DNA from: Linepithema humile
Taxonomy: Eukaryota; Arthropoda; Insecta; Hymenoptera; Formicidae
Length of the DNA stretch: 64,000 bases
Assembly (NCBI RefSeq): GCF_040581485.1
Contig: NC_090133.1
Coordinates: 27,120,139 to 27,184,138, forward strand
Reading direction: 5' to 3'
Shown here: one piece after another, positions 1 through 10,742 of the stretch
How the letters are laid out: every line of letters begins with the position of its first letter
Numbering within the stretch: position 1 is the stretch's first letter
Position numbers and translations under genes: made by a program
Notes under the pieces: model-generated
Seen by the model: the letters and a program-made list of their open reading frames with translations, nothing else
The model's database searches: none
What the model was told of the DNA's origin: nothing

Positions 1-1712
1 ACGCTTTTCTTTCTCGTTTTCATATTCCAGCAAAATGCTCGAGCGTCGAGATCTCGCACGCGCGCGTTATCTCGTTTCGGTGTCGTCAGAATGTAACGCA
101 GTATCCGCGCGGAATGTTGCACGCTCCGGGAATATCTCCAGATATGAGTGGATACTGACGTCGGCAAAAGAGAGCCGACGTCATTTAAAGGCGGTATGCA
201 CACGTATCATCATTTTTATCCGCGATTTCTAATAAACTCAAGGTCGGGGTCGAGCATTTGAAGCCGCGTTAGAACATTTTTTCCCTCTTTTCTCTATACG
301 ATCTCGGAATATCGTGAGAAATTCCACTTTATCCGCGCTATCGTTTCGGAATAAATTCCTACAGATCAATCTCAATTCCGCAAATATTTCGATTAAGCGG
401 AAGACCGCCGCGCTGTTCGTTATCAGAGAAAACGATACTCGCGCGTTCGGCCGATTAGTTGAATATCGGAGGCGGATATCGGAACCGTTATTCTAACGAA
501 TATCGAAACGAACGTTCGCGCGAGAGGGAGAGAGAAATTGTTTTAAGAACCGTTTAGCGAAACTCGATGCTTAAATGAGACATAATGAATTTTAATCACC
601 GATTATAACGATATGTAATTATGCACGGTCGAACAATCGATAATGATCTGCAATTAGCGTGACGTGGATTATCGCCGTAACGACGTAACGATTAAATGAG
701 GCGAACGGCTTTCCGGGAAATCGAGAACCAGGTGCGAGTTTATACTTTGCTTGCTAATCGTGTGCGAAAATAATTTTTTCGCAATAATAAAAAAAGAGAG
801 AGAAAGAGAGTATGATTAGAAGCTTTGTTTTTTGAACATTTCTCCTAGTATAATTGTAATTGAATTCCACGAAATTCTGTCGCGCACGATCCAGCGCATT
901 ATTGGGTTACAGTTCCAATTGGCGAACATTTTCGCGTAACCACAGCATCGTAAATGGTGCTTTCAGAGAAACCTAATCCAACGCTCTGTTTCTCTCTTCC
1001 TCTCCCTTTATCCCGTGACTGAGAGCCACTGACAGCGGTTATTGGGTTACAGTTTCACGCTCACGGTGGTCTGTCACCTTCGAGCGCGCGAGAAAGAGAG
1101 AGAGCCCGATGATCCCATCACGGATGGACGATGGCCTGAGCCGAGCCATCAAACGCAATTTCCCATCGGATCGGCGGAGAAAAAAACCCGATGATCGTCG
1201 TTGCACCGTAAAACAGATATTCGTGAAATGTTCTAACTGAAACTCTTGCGGAATTAATTTCGACGAATAAATGGATATTAAATATTTTGTCGTCATTTTA
1301 ATGCTATTGAATAAGATAAATATAATAGTTAACTACTGTTTTATCTGAGAAATTTTATGAAGATAGAAAGAACATAGTTTGCGAATTACGTGCTTCAATT
1401 ATTTTCAGAATTATGCGCAGGATTGTCATAAAACACTGTGTGAACTTCGACGAGGGATCGCAAAGGATGTAAAAATGACTTAAATATCGACTTTAAATTT
1501 ATACAATATCTAAGAAACCTTTTTCAGAAGACAAAATACATTCCACCATGTCGCGTGTTCTATTCGATTTCGCTCTCTCACGACCTCCTTGCACTTTTCA
1601 AGTTCAGGGACTGCCTCTGTCATTCCTGCGACCTGCGTCTCATCGGTCAAGATGCCAGCGAAGAAAAAAGAAACGGAAAAAGAAGAGAAAAGAGAGGGAG
1701 GAAGAAAAGAAC

Positions 1713-1733
1713 GTGCGCGCGCGCGCGCGCGCG
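1713..1733. repeat. (CG)n alternating purine-pyrimidine run
   Basis: About 21 bases of uninterrupted CG alternation, next to a purine-rich GA/AG tract at about 1670-1705. Simple-sequence DNA with Z-DNA-forming potential. A shorter CG run lies near 3221-3233. Confidence 0.8.
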
Positions 1734-3250
1734 ATTCAGTGCCGTGTAGCGCCGCGACGCCTGCATCCAACGCGCGCTCGAAGACGGGAAAATAAACTAT
1801 TCGGCGTTGCGCCGTTTGATTTACGAGTACAAGCGACAACCTACCGCACGGGACACCGAAATAGACCGGACTAGCACTATTACAGTGTGCGTATTGTGTA
1901 TACACGAGATAAATCCATCGCGCGATCACTGCACTTTGCAAACGGTGCACCGGGTGTTCTCGGTGTACAAATGCATGTCTTTAAGATTACAATCAATTTG
2001 CTTTTTACGCAACTGCAATTAATTCCAGTTGAGATTCTGCGCTACATTATTACCTTCTCGCAGTTTTATTCTTATCAAATGTACACACGAAGAGTGTAAG
2101 CGGGAAAAATGAAATATAAATAAAAGCTGCTATCGCGAACAAGTTTATACGCAATCGGACGGTTTCGCGCAGACAAGATTTGTTATCAAGCTCAAATGTT
2201 TGTTTCCGTTCAAACGCTGGCAAAAATTGCCTCGTCGCGCGCAGTTGACACGATCGTCGGTGGCGAGATACCGGCGAGATAGAGCAGCTTTCAGATGTTT
2301 CCTCCTTCACGTGTTTGTAGATTTTCCGTGGCAGCAACGTGCTTTTTGCAAGCAGCAACGCATAGATAGTTATTATCTTGTTACGCAACGAACAACTGTT
2401 GACATTAGAAAAACATGAGAAAGACAACATGCGATATATGTGTCTTTCTATCAATATTACAATCGCTGCCAAAGATAACACGTTGTCAAGATTAATAAAA
2501 AAAATTTTAAGAGGAAAAATCCGGACTTCTGCCAAGATGAAATAAATTTAGCCAATTATAAAGTATTTTGCTTAATAACTGTGATATTTTCCGCCGGTAA
2601 AAAAATATTTGTTTTCGTGTGTCAAGATTATTTAATTAAAATGCACCAATTTTGAATTAAAGTTTGCAGAATTTATACATCAAAATTTTACATCGCTTGG
2701 TTCTCAGCCTTCGTTGATTTAATTTTATATTTTCTCTGAAAATTCTGCAAGTTTAATTTAAGATCGGCGTAAATATCTTATTTAAATAATCTAAAGATAA
2801 ACAAAAATAATTTACAAACAATTTTTGCCTCGCTAGACAGATTCGGAAAGTGGCACATCGTGATTTATATTGTTTACATCAAGGTAACAGATTAAAGTAA
2901 AACAAATCGTGGCAGCAGGAGAATATATCAAGGCTTATACGCAGGAATGTGAGAATCTCGTATTTTGGGGGTGCACCACACATATTTAAGTGCGCTCGCA
3001 CGTATTCGTGAACGTTTGTGCGTGAATTTTCACGGAACGATAAATCTCCGGGATTTTTTCCCGACGAGGATTAATATGCACGCGAAACTTCGAGCTTGCT
3101 GCGTGCCTTCTTGCCCCCTCGTCTCCGTGCCTCGGCGGAGTCCGGCAAGGGGAGAGAATGTTGAAAAAGTGCGGTAAAAGTACTCGACATGTGACGAACA
3201 GACCGTGAAGGAAGGCAAGGTACGCGCGCGCGCGTGAGCCGGGGTGTCTA

Positions 3251-3283
3251 CAGGGTGTCTCATAAATATTAATGAAACACCTG
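3251..3283. repeat. Short imperfect palindrome starting CAGGGTGT
   Basis: CAGGGTGTCTCAT at the left pairs imperfectly with AATGAAACACCTG at the right around an AT core. The ends resemble those of the TIR element found upstream of several protease genes (for example 10432), so it may be a solo or collapsed relative. Confidence 0.35.
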
Positions 3284-3983
3284 AAGGGCGTAAGAGACGT
3301 CGTCGCACAATGTCCCTTTCGACGGGAATCAATTAATCGTTAACCGAACGACACCGATATCCGAACCCCTGCCAAGATGAAGCCTCTTAATCACAGCCGA
3401 AGTTACCATCTTCGATTTCGAGCCGTCGAATTTGACAAGAAAAAGCCTACAAATCTTTGGACAAAATAGAAAAATCGGTCACAAACAGAAGATAAAACCA
3501 AAATTTTTTAAAATACGCTTTGATATTTCATAGTACAAGTTTTTCCTTTTCTTTTTCAAGATGTTTTGAATAAAGATTTACTCTGAATAAATTGATTAAT
3601 AAAGACAGCGAATGGTGGTGATATAAGATGCAAAATATGATAACAATTCTCTTTTTCCTTTATTTTTTATCTCGGATTAACATCCTCGACTGAGACATCG
3701 TGGTGGCAATTCGCGATCGATGAACGGAAATTTGATAAAATGTATTTCTTCCGGCGAATCTTTCGGTTGCCCGTTGCTTCCACCGTCAAATAAACGTTTT
3801 TTTCCTCGAGGAGCTTTCGCGAGAGCTGTATGGGCGGTGAAGATACGGGGATGTACTCTGCGAAAGTTTCATCCCCGACTTACGCTTCTTTTCAAGGGAA
3901 TCTCTGATAAAGTTTACAGCCTCGAGTTCTGTGAGCGATATTCCGTGTAGCGTGAGATCGGATTTACAGATTACTATTTTCCG

Positions 3984-4215
3984 GATTTATACGCATGAAT
4001 TTTTTTCATTGGAATGGCAAATTCGAAATTATAATTTTCATAATAATAAATTTATCGTCGATATATGATTATTCGATAATACATATATTTTATCATCGAT
4101 ATATAATAATTCATAATTTCCAAACTTTATACGCATGAATTTTTTCATTCGGTGGCAAAATTATAATTTTGATGATAATACAATTTATCGATAGCTTCGT
4201 AATATATTTCGTCAA
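3984..4215. repeat. Imperfect tandem duplication of about 140 bp
   Basis: The block containing TTATACGCATGAATTTTT, a TGGCAAA/GGCAAAA segment and TTATAATTTT appears at about 3984 and again at about 4124, each followed by AT-rich sequence with ATCGATA/ATCGTCGATA words. Non-coding. Confidence 0.6.
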
Positions 4216-4438
4216 CGATATATAATTTCCGTCGTAAAATATTAATGACAAAACGGGTGGATACTGAAAACGTTCGGTTTAATAATACTTATTTGTTGCG
4301 GTAACAAAGAATCGTGTAAAATATTTATTGCGAACGGGGCAAGCGCGCGATGAGAAGACGGGCCGCCGTCTTGCTGTTGTTATGCAGGTAAAGTCATAAA
4401 CCCACAGCACGGGATCTTTGTATAGATCCGACAGAAAG

Positions 4439-4492
4439 GATGGACGGACGTATGGACGAACGAACGAACGGATGGACGGACGGATGGACGGG
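4439..4492. repeat. Tetranucleotide microsatellite GGAC/GGAT/GAAC
   Basis: A 54-bp run of degenerate GGAC, GGAT and GAAC units within the intron of the minus-strand gene. Confidence 0.8.
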
Positions 4493-7052
4493 GATCGGCA
4501 CCATTGTGTACCGTTTTAGTTTATGATGTTCTATTTGTACAGCTCGTAATTATTCTGCGGTATGCTATACGTCGTCAGGACAAGTTCTCTCGCGGGGATA
4601 ACAGGTTTATTTGAACAACAATGCGCAGTCCGCTGAGGACCCCTTTCATTGTTAGAAATTTCTCCATCCCGATCAACCGGAAACGGGTCTTTATGCCGCG
4701 CATACGCCAAGCATTGTACGTGGAGGCGAAAGCAAAATGGCATTTAACACTGCGATTCTGTCGAAAAATAATATTTCAGTATTTTGCAAAGGCGTAAGAG
4801 AGTAATAAAAATCTGTTTTGAGATAGTAGATAAATTAGCAAAATGAATAAAAAATAGCAATTAAGAAAATTAATATCATTAAAAATTTGTATAATTTATG
4901 TAAAAAAATTTATACAATTAAATTAAAAACACAAGAAATAATCTTTTCGTGACTAAATTACGTAATTCACGCTCTGTGCACGTAAACTGTGCTTTAAAAC
5001 TGAAATAATAAATAAATAATTTTGCTATCTCTCTTTCTCTTCTTCCTCTCTTTACTTTTGATAAGTAAATTTATTCCATTTGTGAATGCTTGTTGGGTTA
5101 AAATTATAAATAGAAGATACATGTCCCGCTGAGAAAATAATAGATTCCCTTCTCACAATCGCGATCGAGATGAATCTACCAGCCATCTCATTACGATTCC
5201 GCGGCGCTTTGCAGAAACGGATCGAAACCAACAATAAGCAGCGACCGCGAACTTCACGTAGCGCGGGGAGAGAACCGAATCCGGGGGATTTGCCGGAGCC
5301 GCGGCGGGTTCCGCGGCGGGTTCCGCGCCGTGTGCACGCGCGTGAGAGGCCGAGCTAGGCTCCGAGATAGGCATCGCGCGAATGTGCGCGGCGAGAGTTC
5401 GGATGTTTACCACGCGCGATTTGCGAGCGCGATAAATCCCGCGCGGACCCGGAATGGCTTTCGCTCCGCTCCGCGTGGCTGTAAAATCCCTCTCAATGAA
5501 TCCTTAATACGAGACGCTGCGACGACCAGGCGCGAACTCGTGCAACAATGGCAGGGGCCTCGGTCCCTCGGCGACGTAATTTATATCACCACCGTGTTTA
5601 CCGGGAGGGGCGGGGAGAGGAGGGGGACGGAGAGGAGGCACTGTTCTTATTGCGTTCGCAGATGCAATACGGAGATGCTGCATCGTGTTTGGCATACTCG
5701 TTTACTCTAGTTATGTACGTTGCATATTGGGATTTGTATACCGAAGATATAGTGATTGCACCGCGTCGTTCGGAGCGACTCCGATTTAAATCTTGATTGG
5801 CCCCGTGAGATCGCAATAGTTCATTCCGACTCTGATCGGTGGAACGAAATGATAAATATATAATCTTCCTACCGGCAATAAATCTTGCGAAATAAAATGA
5901 ATCGTTTCGTCGCTTGAGATTTAAACGAAAATCATACATGGGTTTGTTAATGTAAATCAATTTTTGTTTTTCTTCTATATTACATACACGTAAAATTAAT
6001 CCGGATAGAAACGGCGTACTGTTAATCAAAAAGCTCGTTTAATTTCGCAATCGCTAAAGCGCAAACAAAGGATAAAAATTAATCCTATGGGATCACAGCA
6101 GCCCCATTCATTATAAACACAATATACGAAGAGTATTACGTCAAATAACATGGAAAGGTAAATATGTAATGCGCGTTAAATTTGATCAAACAAAATGTTA
6201 TTTTATTACGAAAAATTAAACAAAAATTATGCATCATATTATTGATTCCCAATTTGAATTGCGGTATAATAAAAAATTGTGAATATGTAATATCTTTTTT
6301 CCAACTTACAATCAGATTGAATTTTTTTTTAACTGAGCGTTAAGTAAATTCTGTCTCGTGGAAGTGAAACTGTAACCCGCGCAGGAACAACGGAATTGTT
6401 AAGCCGAAGTTCATTGGATTTTGCAATCACTAAAGCGTAAACAAAGTGTAAAAATCGATTCCGCAGACTACCCTCGCGATTGCGATGGGAAATACACCCA
6501 GAAAAGAAGTCACCCCCGCGTTTCAGTCGGCGTAATCTCCTCTCTGGGCGTCCCCCTCTCTTTCTCCCTCTCTTTCTTTCACTCTGCATCAATAATGGTC
6601 ACCCGATGCGCAGGGTCTCTCAACCCGACTTAGGTAGATACGGCAAGGTGCGTCGGCACGCAAAATAAATGATTGAATTATGCAAATTTATGCGGCTTGT
6701 TTTTTTCACGATTCCCGAATTCGATCGCCGGCAGGATTGTATGTACAATGCGTGAGTGAGATAACGATTACGCTCATGCTCTGCGAACGTTTCGACGGTG
6801 TCACGTGTCGACACGTGATTACACAAGTGTTCAACTCTACGAGCGGGAAATATTATGTAATTTGCGTAATGGATAAACGGATAAACAAAATAAGAGGCAA
6901 TCGGGCGTCTCGAAGATGTAAATATTTGCACGAAAGCACGAAAAGCAAAATAACTATCTATATTCGATTATTGCATATAAATATCATTCTAATTGTATTA
7001 AATTATATTTAATTATCATTTAAAAGAAAAATCCGTCGATTGTTTTATATTT

Positions 7053-7280
7053 ACGAGAGTCCAAAAGTTCTGCGGAGAGTCGTTATTGAAAGCATTTATT
7101 ACAAGAAATTAATACTTAATCAATATTTAAAAAATCAAAATTTATAGCTTATTTTCTTACATAATCAACCATTAAGTCAGCACACTTCTTCGGTAGTTCA
7201 ACAGTTTTCTAATTCTTTGAAAAAAAAGTCAGGTATTTAAAATACACGAAGAACTTTCCGGAAACTTTTTGACTCCGTGC
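7053..7280. mobile_element. Degenerate mariner-like element relic
   Basis: About 228 bp flanked by imperfect inverted ends: GAGTCCAAAAGTTC at the left and the complement of GAGTCAAAAAGTTTCC at the right. On the minus strand the inside reads in one frame as KTVELPKKCADLMVDYVRK and then a stop, which resembles the short C-terminal tail of a Tc1/mariner-type transposase. Most of the transposase is missing, so the copy is dead. The family assignment is by resemblance only. Confidence 0.4.
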
Positions 7281-7733
7281 AAGTAGACACGATGTTTAAA
7301 TTCGCTCCCTCGCGAATATTTAAGATGTTATTAAAGGCGAGGCGCGACGAATCGATTCGAAACTCGGCGAAACATCTTAAGAAGCCGCTCCACAGACACG
7401 GGATTGTCGGAGGGCTTGACCTTATGCTAATGCACTACTTCAATGTTGAATCTCGTTTCGACTCATCTCGCTCATCTCGAGATTAAGTCGGACGCGAGGC
7501 TCGACAATCGTATTTCATCCCGTTCTTTCGTCTAATCTAATCCCGCGACTGGCAATGAACATTTTTCGGTCGTATTTAAAGTGCAATCATAGAATATACG
7601 AATTTATAAAAACGATCAAATGCAGAAAGCAGTATTCTTTTGTGACGCGATGCAAACGAATGAAAATTGCCAAACCTTTGAACTTTCCGTCTGTCGTGTA
7701 TAGTCACTCGCTCACTCGCACATATACTCTCAT

Positions 7734-7740
<7 letters not shown>

Positions 7741-7785
<45 letters not shown>
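7741..7785. repeat. (CT)n microsatellite
   Basis: Forty-five bases of pure CT, preceded by a C run at about 7734-7740. A 196-codon plus-strand open frame runs through it and is not credible as a gene. Confidence 0.95.
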
Positions 7786-7789
<4 letters not shown>

Positions 7790-8354
7790 CACGCTTTGTT
7801 CCCTTTCTTCTTTATCCGTTCAAAGCCCAAGTATTCGCTTGCTTCGCTTCAAATATATACAAAGCACGAGATAACAAAAGCAAAACAAGGACCTATCGTT
7901 TGAAGATTTTAAACAACTATCGATCCCGTTCTATTTATATATTTTGTTGCAGCAGCCTACGACGCTCCGAGAATATCTCGCGGAGTCGCCAACACTGCAT
8001 GCTCATTGACAGGTCGATTCGCGTCTCACGACGCCCAGCGACGCGGATTGTCCGCGCGAGAGGTAATTTCCCGCGGAAATCTTCCCGAGAGAGACCCGGC
8101 AGATTGAAATTTTGCGATATCCAAATTTGGGGGGAGGGGGGGTAAAAAAAATAAAATAAAACAAATGAATGTGTATTTGATTGAACGACGAACGTCCAAA
8201 CGTCGTTCAAACCATTCGCCGGGAATTTCGCGTGCGACAAACATCAGCGAATGTATCAAGTAAAATCCGCGACGGTACGCGATCGCGATATGTCAGCACA
8301 ATATTGAGGACGCGATGCGACACAACAAGAAAGAGAGAAGCGTATCCCACTTAC

Positions 8355-8412
8355 CTCGTGGGAGCACTGTCAACAGCGAAGTCAACAGGACGGCGAGGAA
8401 ACGCGGCTCCAT
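8355..8412 (-). CDS. First coding exon (signal peptide) of a secreted or membrane protein, partial
   Basis: Read on the minus strand from 8412, an ATG opens MEPRFLAVLLTSLLTVLPR and runs straight into a strong donor (CGAG then GTAAGT) after base 8355, in phase 1. The peptide has a short acidic/basic head and a hydrophobic core typical of a signal peptide, so the gene probably encodes a secreted or type I membrane protein. The rest lies beyond 8.3 kb of intron and off the left edge. The GC-rich DNA upstream fits a promoter and 5' UTR. The product cannot be named from 19 residues. A chance ATG and donor remain possible, but the frame, hydrophobic core and consensus donor agree. Confidence 0.5.
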
Positions 8413-8960
8413 TTGGGTCCAGAGCAGGTCCGTCGCAACGCAGACTCCGACGCGCGACGCCGCCGCCGCCGCTGCTTTAGAAAGGTTTCCTTCGCACCGA
8501 AGCCGAGATCACCACCGCCTCCGGGAGGCGCACGACCACCACCGTTGCACACGCGCGCGATGCACCACCGTGAGATGCGAACACATGCCACTTCGCGCCT
8601 TCGTCGTCGGGACTTTACCGTCGTCGCGGCCGCCGATTATACGACAGATACGCGATTCTCACGCCCGCGATACTCATTTTCGCACGACAAACTCGCTACA
8701 CATCCACAACAACACATAACATGGCTAACGGACCGCGACGAAATGACCGGGGGATAATCAGTGATGCCAGTCCGATGGGGAGAAACAAGCGTGGCGCATG
8801 CGCGACGATGCGTGGACCACGCTCTCCCGCTCGCATCCTCGTACGGTGAAAAGAATGAGGAATCATCGTAGTACCGTTTTCGCTTTGGATATAGATGGCG
8901 CCGCGAATCGTGTTCGTGGAAGTCGGTAAACGCACGGCGGTTTAGTAATTTCTGCAAACG
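8413..8960 (-). promoter_or_regulatory. GC-rich promoter or 5' UTR region of the minus-strand gene
   Basis: A CpG-rich stretch with GCC/GCG repeats near 8451-8475 and CACC/CCG blocks lies just upstream of the signal-peptide ATG, while the DNA to its right turns AT-rich. This is the usual look of a 5' UTR and promoter in hymenopteran genomes. No transcription start can be fixed. Confidence 0.35.
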
Positions 8961-9334
8961 TACTGATTCGCAACGCTATCTATATCTATTTATAAAAATC
9001 TATTTATACAGTAGCAGACTCTTTACAAAACTGTTGATAAAATGCTATTTGGTTCGTGTCCTTATCATATACGAAATTTATAGGTCAATAGATAAAGAAC
9101 ATCTTATAAACAAATTTAATTGCGTTTTGATTATTTACTTTAATAAATATACAAACTATGAATATTAATATGAATCTATATAAATGTATTAATACATTAA
9201 TAATCAAGAAAACACGTCATTATAATATTTGTATTTTATATATTTCTAATTTAAAAAACATTTAATAAGCCATTTATCATTAAGGCAATGTTGGAATGGT
9301 CTGTTTTACCAATTTTTTTTAAACAAACTATACT

Positions 9335-9446
9335 TTTTTTTTGCTGCGTAGAATGAAAAATCCATTTCTGTAATTAAAGTGTATATGCTTATACAAAGTG
9401 CACGGTCGATTTGAAAGGATTTTTCATTCCACGCAGCCAAAAAGAA
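9335..9446. repeat. Inverted-repeat element near the left border of the protease array
   Basis: CTGCGTAGAATGAAAAATCC at 9343-9362 pairs with GGATTTTTCATTCCACGCAG at 9418-9437, extended by T-rich and A-rich arms. The loop is about 55 bp. It looks like a small MITE and ends about 40 bp before the first protease exon relic. Bases 8961-9334 hold only AT-rich sequence. Confidence 0.6.
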
Positions 9447-9488
9447 AGAATTTTACAAAAAATTGAAAGTAAAAACAGGTATCGATTA

Positions 9489-9569
9489 ACTTGGAGTCAT
9501 AAGGAAGATAGCCAGAATTTTTATTGTCATCAACATTGTTGTCTGCCGGAAAGCTACAGTTATTGTTAA
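9489..9569 (+). pseudogene. Relic of the last exon of a lost array unit
   Basis: The last 25 or so codons of exon 5 are recognisable: CAT AAG GAA GAT then a frame reading QNFYCHQHCCLPESYSYC and a stop. They are followed by the same 3' flank as complete units, including AATAAAGACAAATGG at about 9722. Everything upstream is gone. It resembles the unit-6 tail (QNFYC, ESYSCC) and the fragment at 22505 more than units 1-2 beside it. It marks the left border of the array and implies at least one deleted unit. Confidence 0.85.
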
Positions 9570-10431
9570 GAAATCATCGACATCTGTGCACGAGTATCTA
9601 AAAAAAAGAAAATTTTGAAACGCGCGTAAATCAATCTAGAATAGTTGTTCAATTCGTTTGATACCGAGTAATCGATTGATCATTGTTAACATATGTTTTG
9701 CATATCAGTCATACCATACTTAATAAAGACAAATGGATCAAGAATTATCAGCATCTAAAACTAATTCCATCGATTAGCAATAGTACGAACATAAAAAATT
9801 AACAAAAAAATAATAAATAATATTTAATATGTTTACAAAACACGAAAATAAGTAGCTAAATATAGTAGAGATATTTTTATTCCATATGAGACATTGTATC
9901 GAAAGAATGAGCGAAAACGATGACGTCACTCACTGTGTTATGTATTTTAATAGTATAACAATGTTTCATTAATACTTATATATAAACGATTAATAAACAA
10001 AAAAAATAAAGAAAATTTTATTCTGTAAGAAAAAAACTTATTCAAACTTATTTATTATAAATTATTATTTATTTATTGAACTTATGAACTCGTTGGCCGA
10101 ATACGACAGTAATGTGGTCATTAGAAACGAGTGAATTTCAATATAATTTCTACTTATGTTAAACAGTAAATTAGTAATCAGTTTTGTTTTCTTTTCATAT
10201 TTGTTATTTAAAAAACTAAACTGTGCTCGCAATATTATGTTCTAGACTTTCTAAAATTGTCATTAATTAAAAATTTTTTAACATTTGTAAATATTGTTCA
10301 AAATATTTGTGACTAACGTGACATATTTTACATATCAACCATAATTCATAACGCATTTTTTTAATTCCCGCGTTATTGCAAGTTTCATATGTAAAATATA
10401 CAATTCAGAACCGAAAAACAAAATGCGAATT

Positions 10432-10535
10432 TACAGGGTGTCTCAATAAAATGTATATACTTTTGATTACGTTTCAGCAAAATAGATAGATGTTAACTTG
10501 TTAAATGAGTATACATTTGATAGGAACACCGTGTA
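10432..10535. mobile_element. TIR element (MITE-like) upstream of unit 1
   Basis: TACAGGGTGTCTCAATAAAA at the left and the complement of TACACGGTGTTCC at the right flank about 104 bp; inner arms carry ATGTATATAC and GTATACAT. No coding capacity. Equivalent elements lie at the same place before units 4, 6 and 8-11, so the insertion was probably inherited with the unit. Confidence 0.55.
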
Positions 10536-10599
10536 TAAGTAGCATAGAAAATATGTATACAATAAAAGTCACACGAATGCTATTCCAAAACCAAAGTGC

Positions 10600-10690
10600 C
10601 AGTATGTGTTCTATACACGATCAGAAGATACAACGAACGTGAAAGTAGTATAACATACGTATGTAATAAGTAATTTGATATATAGAAAAA
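10600..10690 (+). promoter_or_regulatory. Conserved upstream block, candidate protease promoter (representative copy)
   Basis: Beginning with CAGTATGTGTTCTATAC and running through CGATCAGAAGATAC, TATAACATACGTATG and TTGATATAT, this block lies 50-145 bp before the ATG. Comparable blocks start at 15244, 19853, 23981, 27623, 31663, about 35196 (divergent), 38913, 42475, 46042 and 49607. The TATATA(A/G)AAA word about 50-70 bp before the ATG could be a TATA box, or the upstream TATATACACAA word could be. The sequence does not decide. Just upstream, most units carry a dyad GTGTC-N3/4-GACAC. Confidence 0.4.
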
Positions 10691-10742
10691 CGTTAGTAAA
10701 ACGTTTTCAATTACTTCAAAATTAAGAAACGCGAGAAAAAAC

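Larger units (their letters stand above)
1..8354 (-). other. Long gene-free stretch, probably first intron of a minus-strand gene
   Basis: No exon with convincing protein similarity is visible on either strand. The donor site at 8353-8354 (minus strand) belongs to the signal-peptide exon at 8355-8412, so this stretch should be its first intron, running off the left edge. It holds microsatellites, (CG)n, small inverted repeats and one transposon relic, listed separately. A roughly 45-bp sequence occurs twice, near 6040 and 6417, both with the core AAACAAAG; a shorter repeat with ATTGGGTTACAGTT occurs near 901 and 1040. Open frames here are short, or ride on low-complexity DNA, and are not called as genes. 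Confidence 0.5.

Noticed and set aside
2050..2535. 161-codon minus-strand frame
   Set aside because: The translation looks random, there is no homologous pattern, and it sits in presumed intron.
5330..5710. 126-codon plus-strand frame in GC-rich DNA
   Set aside because: Arg-rich composition typical of chance frames in CpG-rich sequence; overlapping frames on both strands are equally long.
7555..8145. 196-codon plus-strand frame
   Set aside because: It runs through a pure CT microsatellite that yields SLSLSL and has no recognisable domain or splice context.
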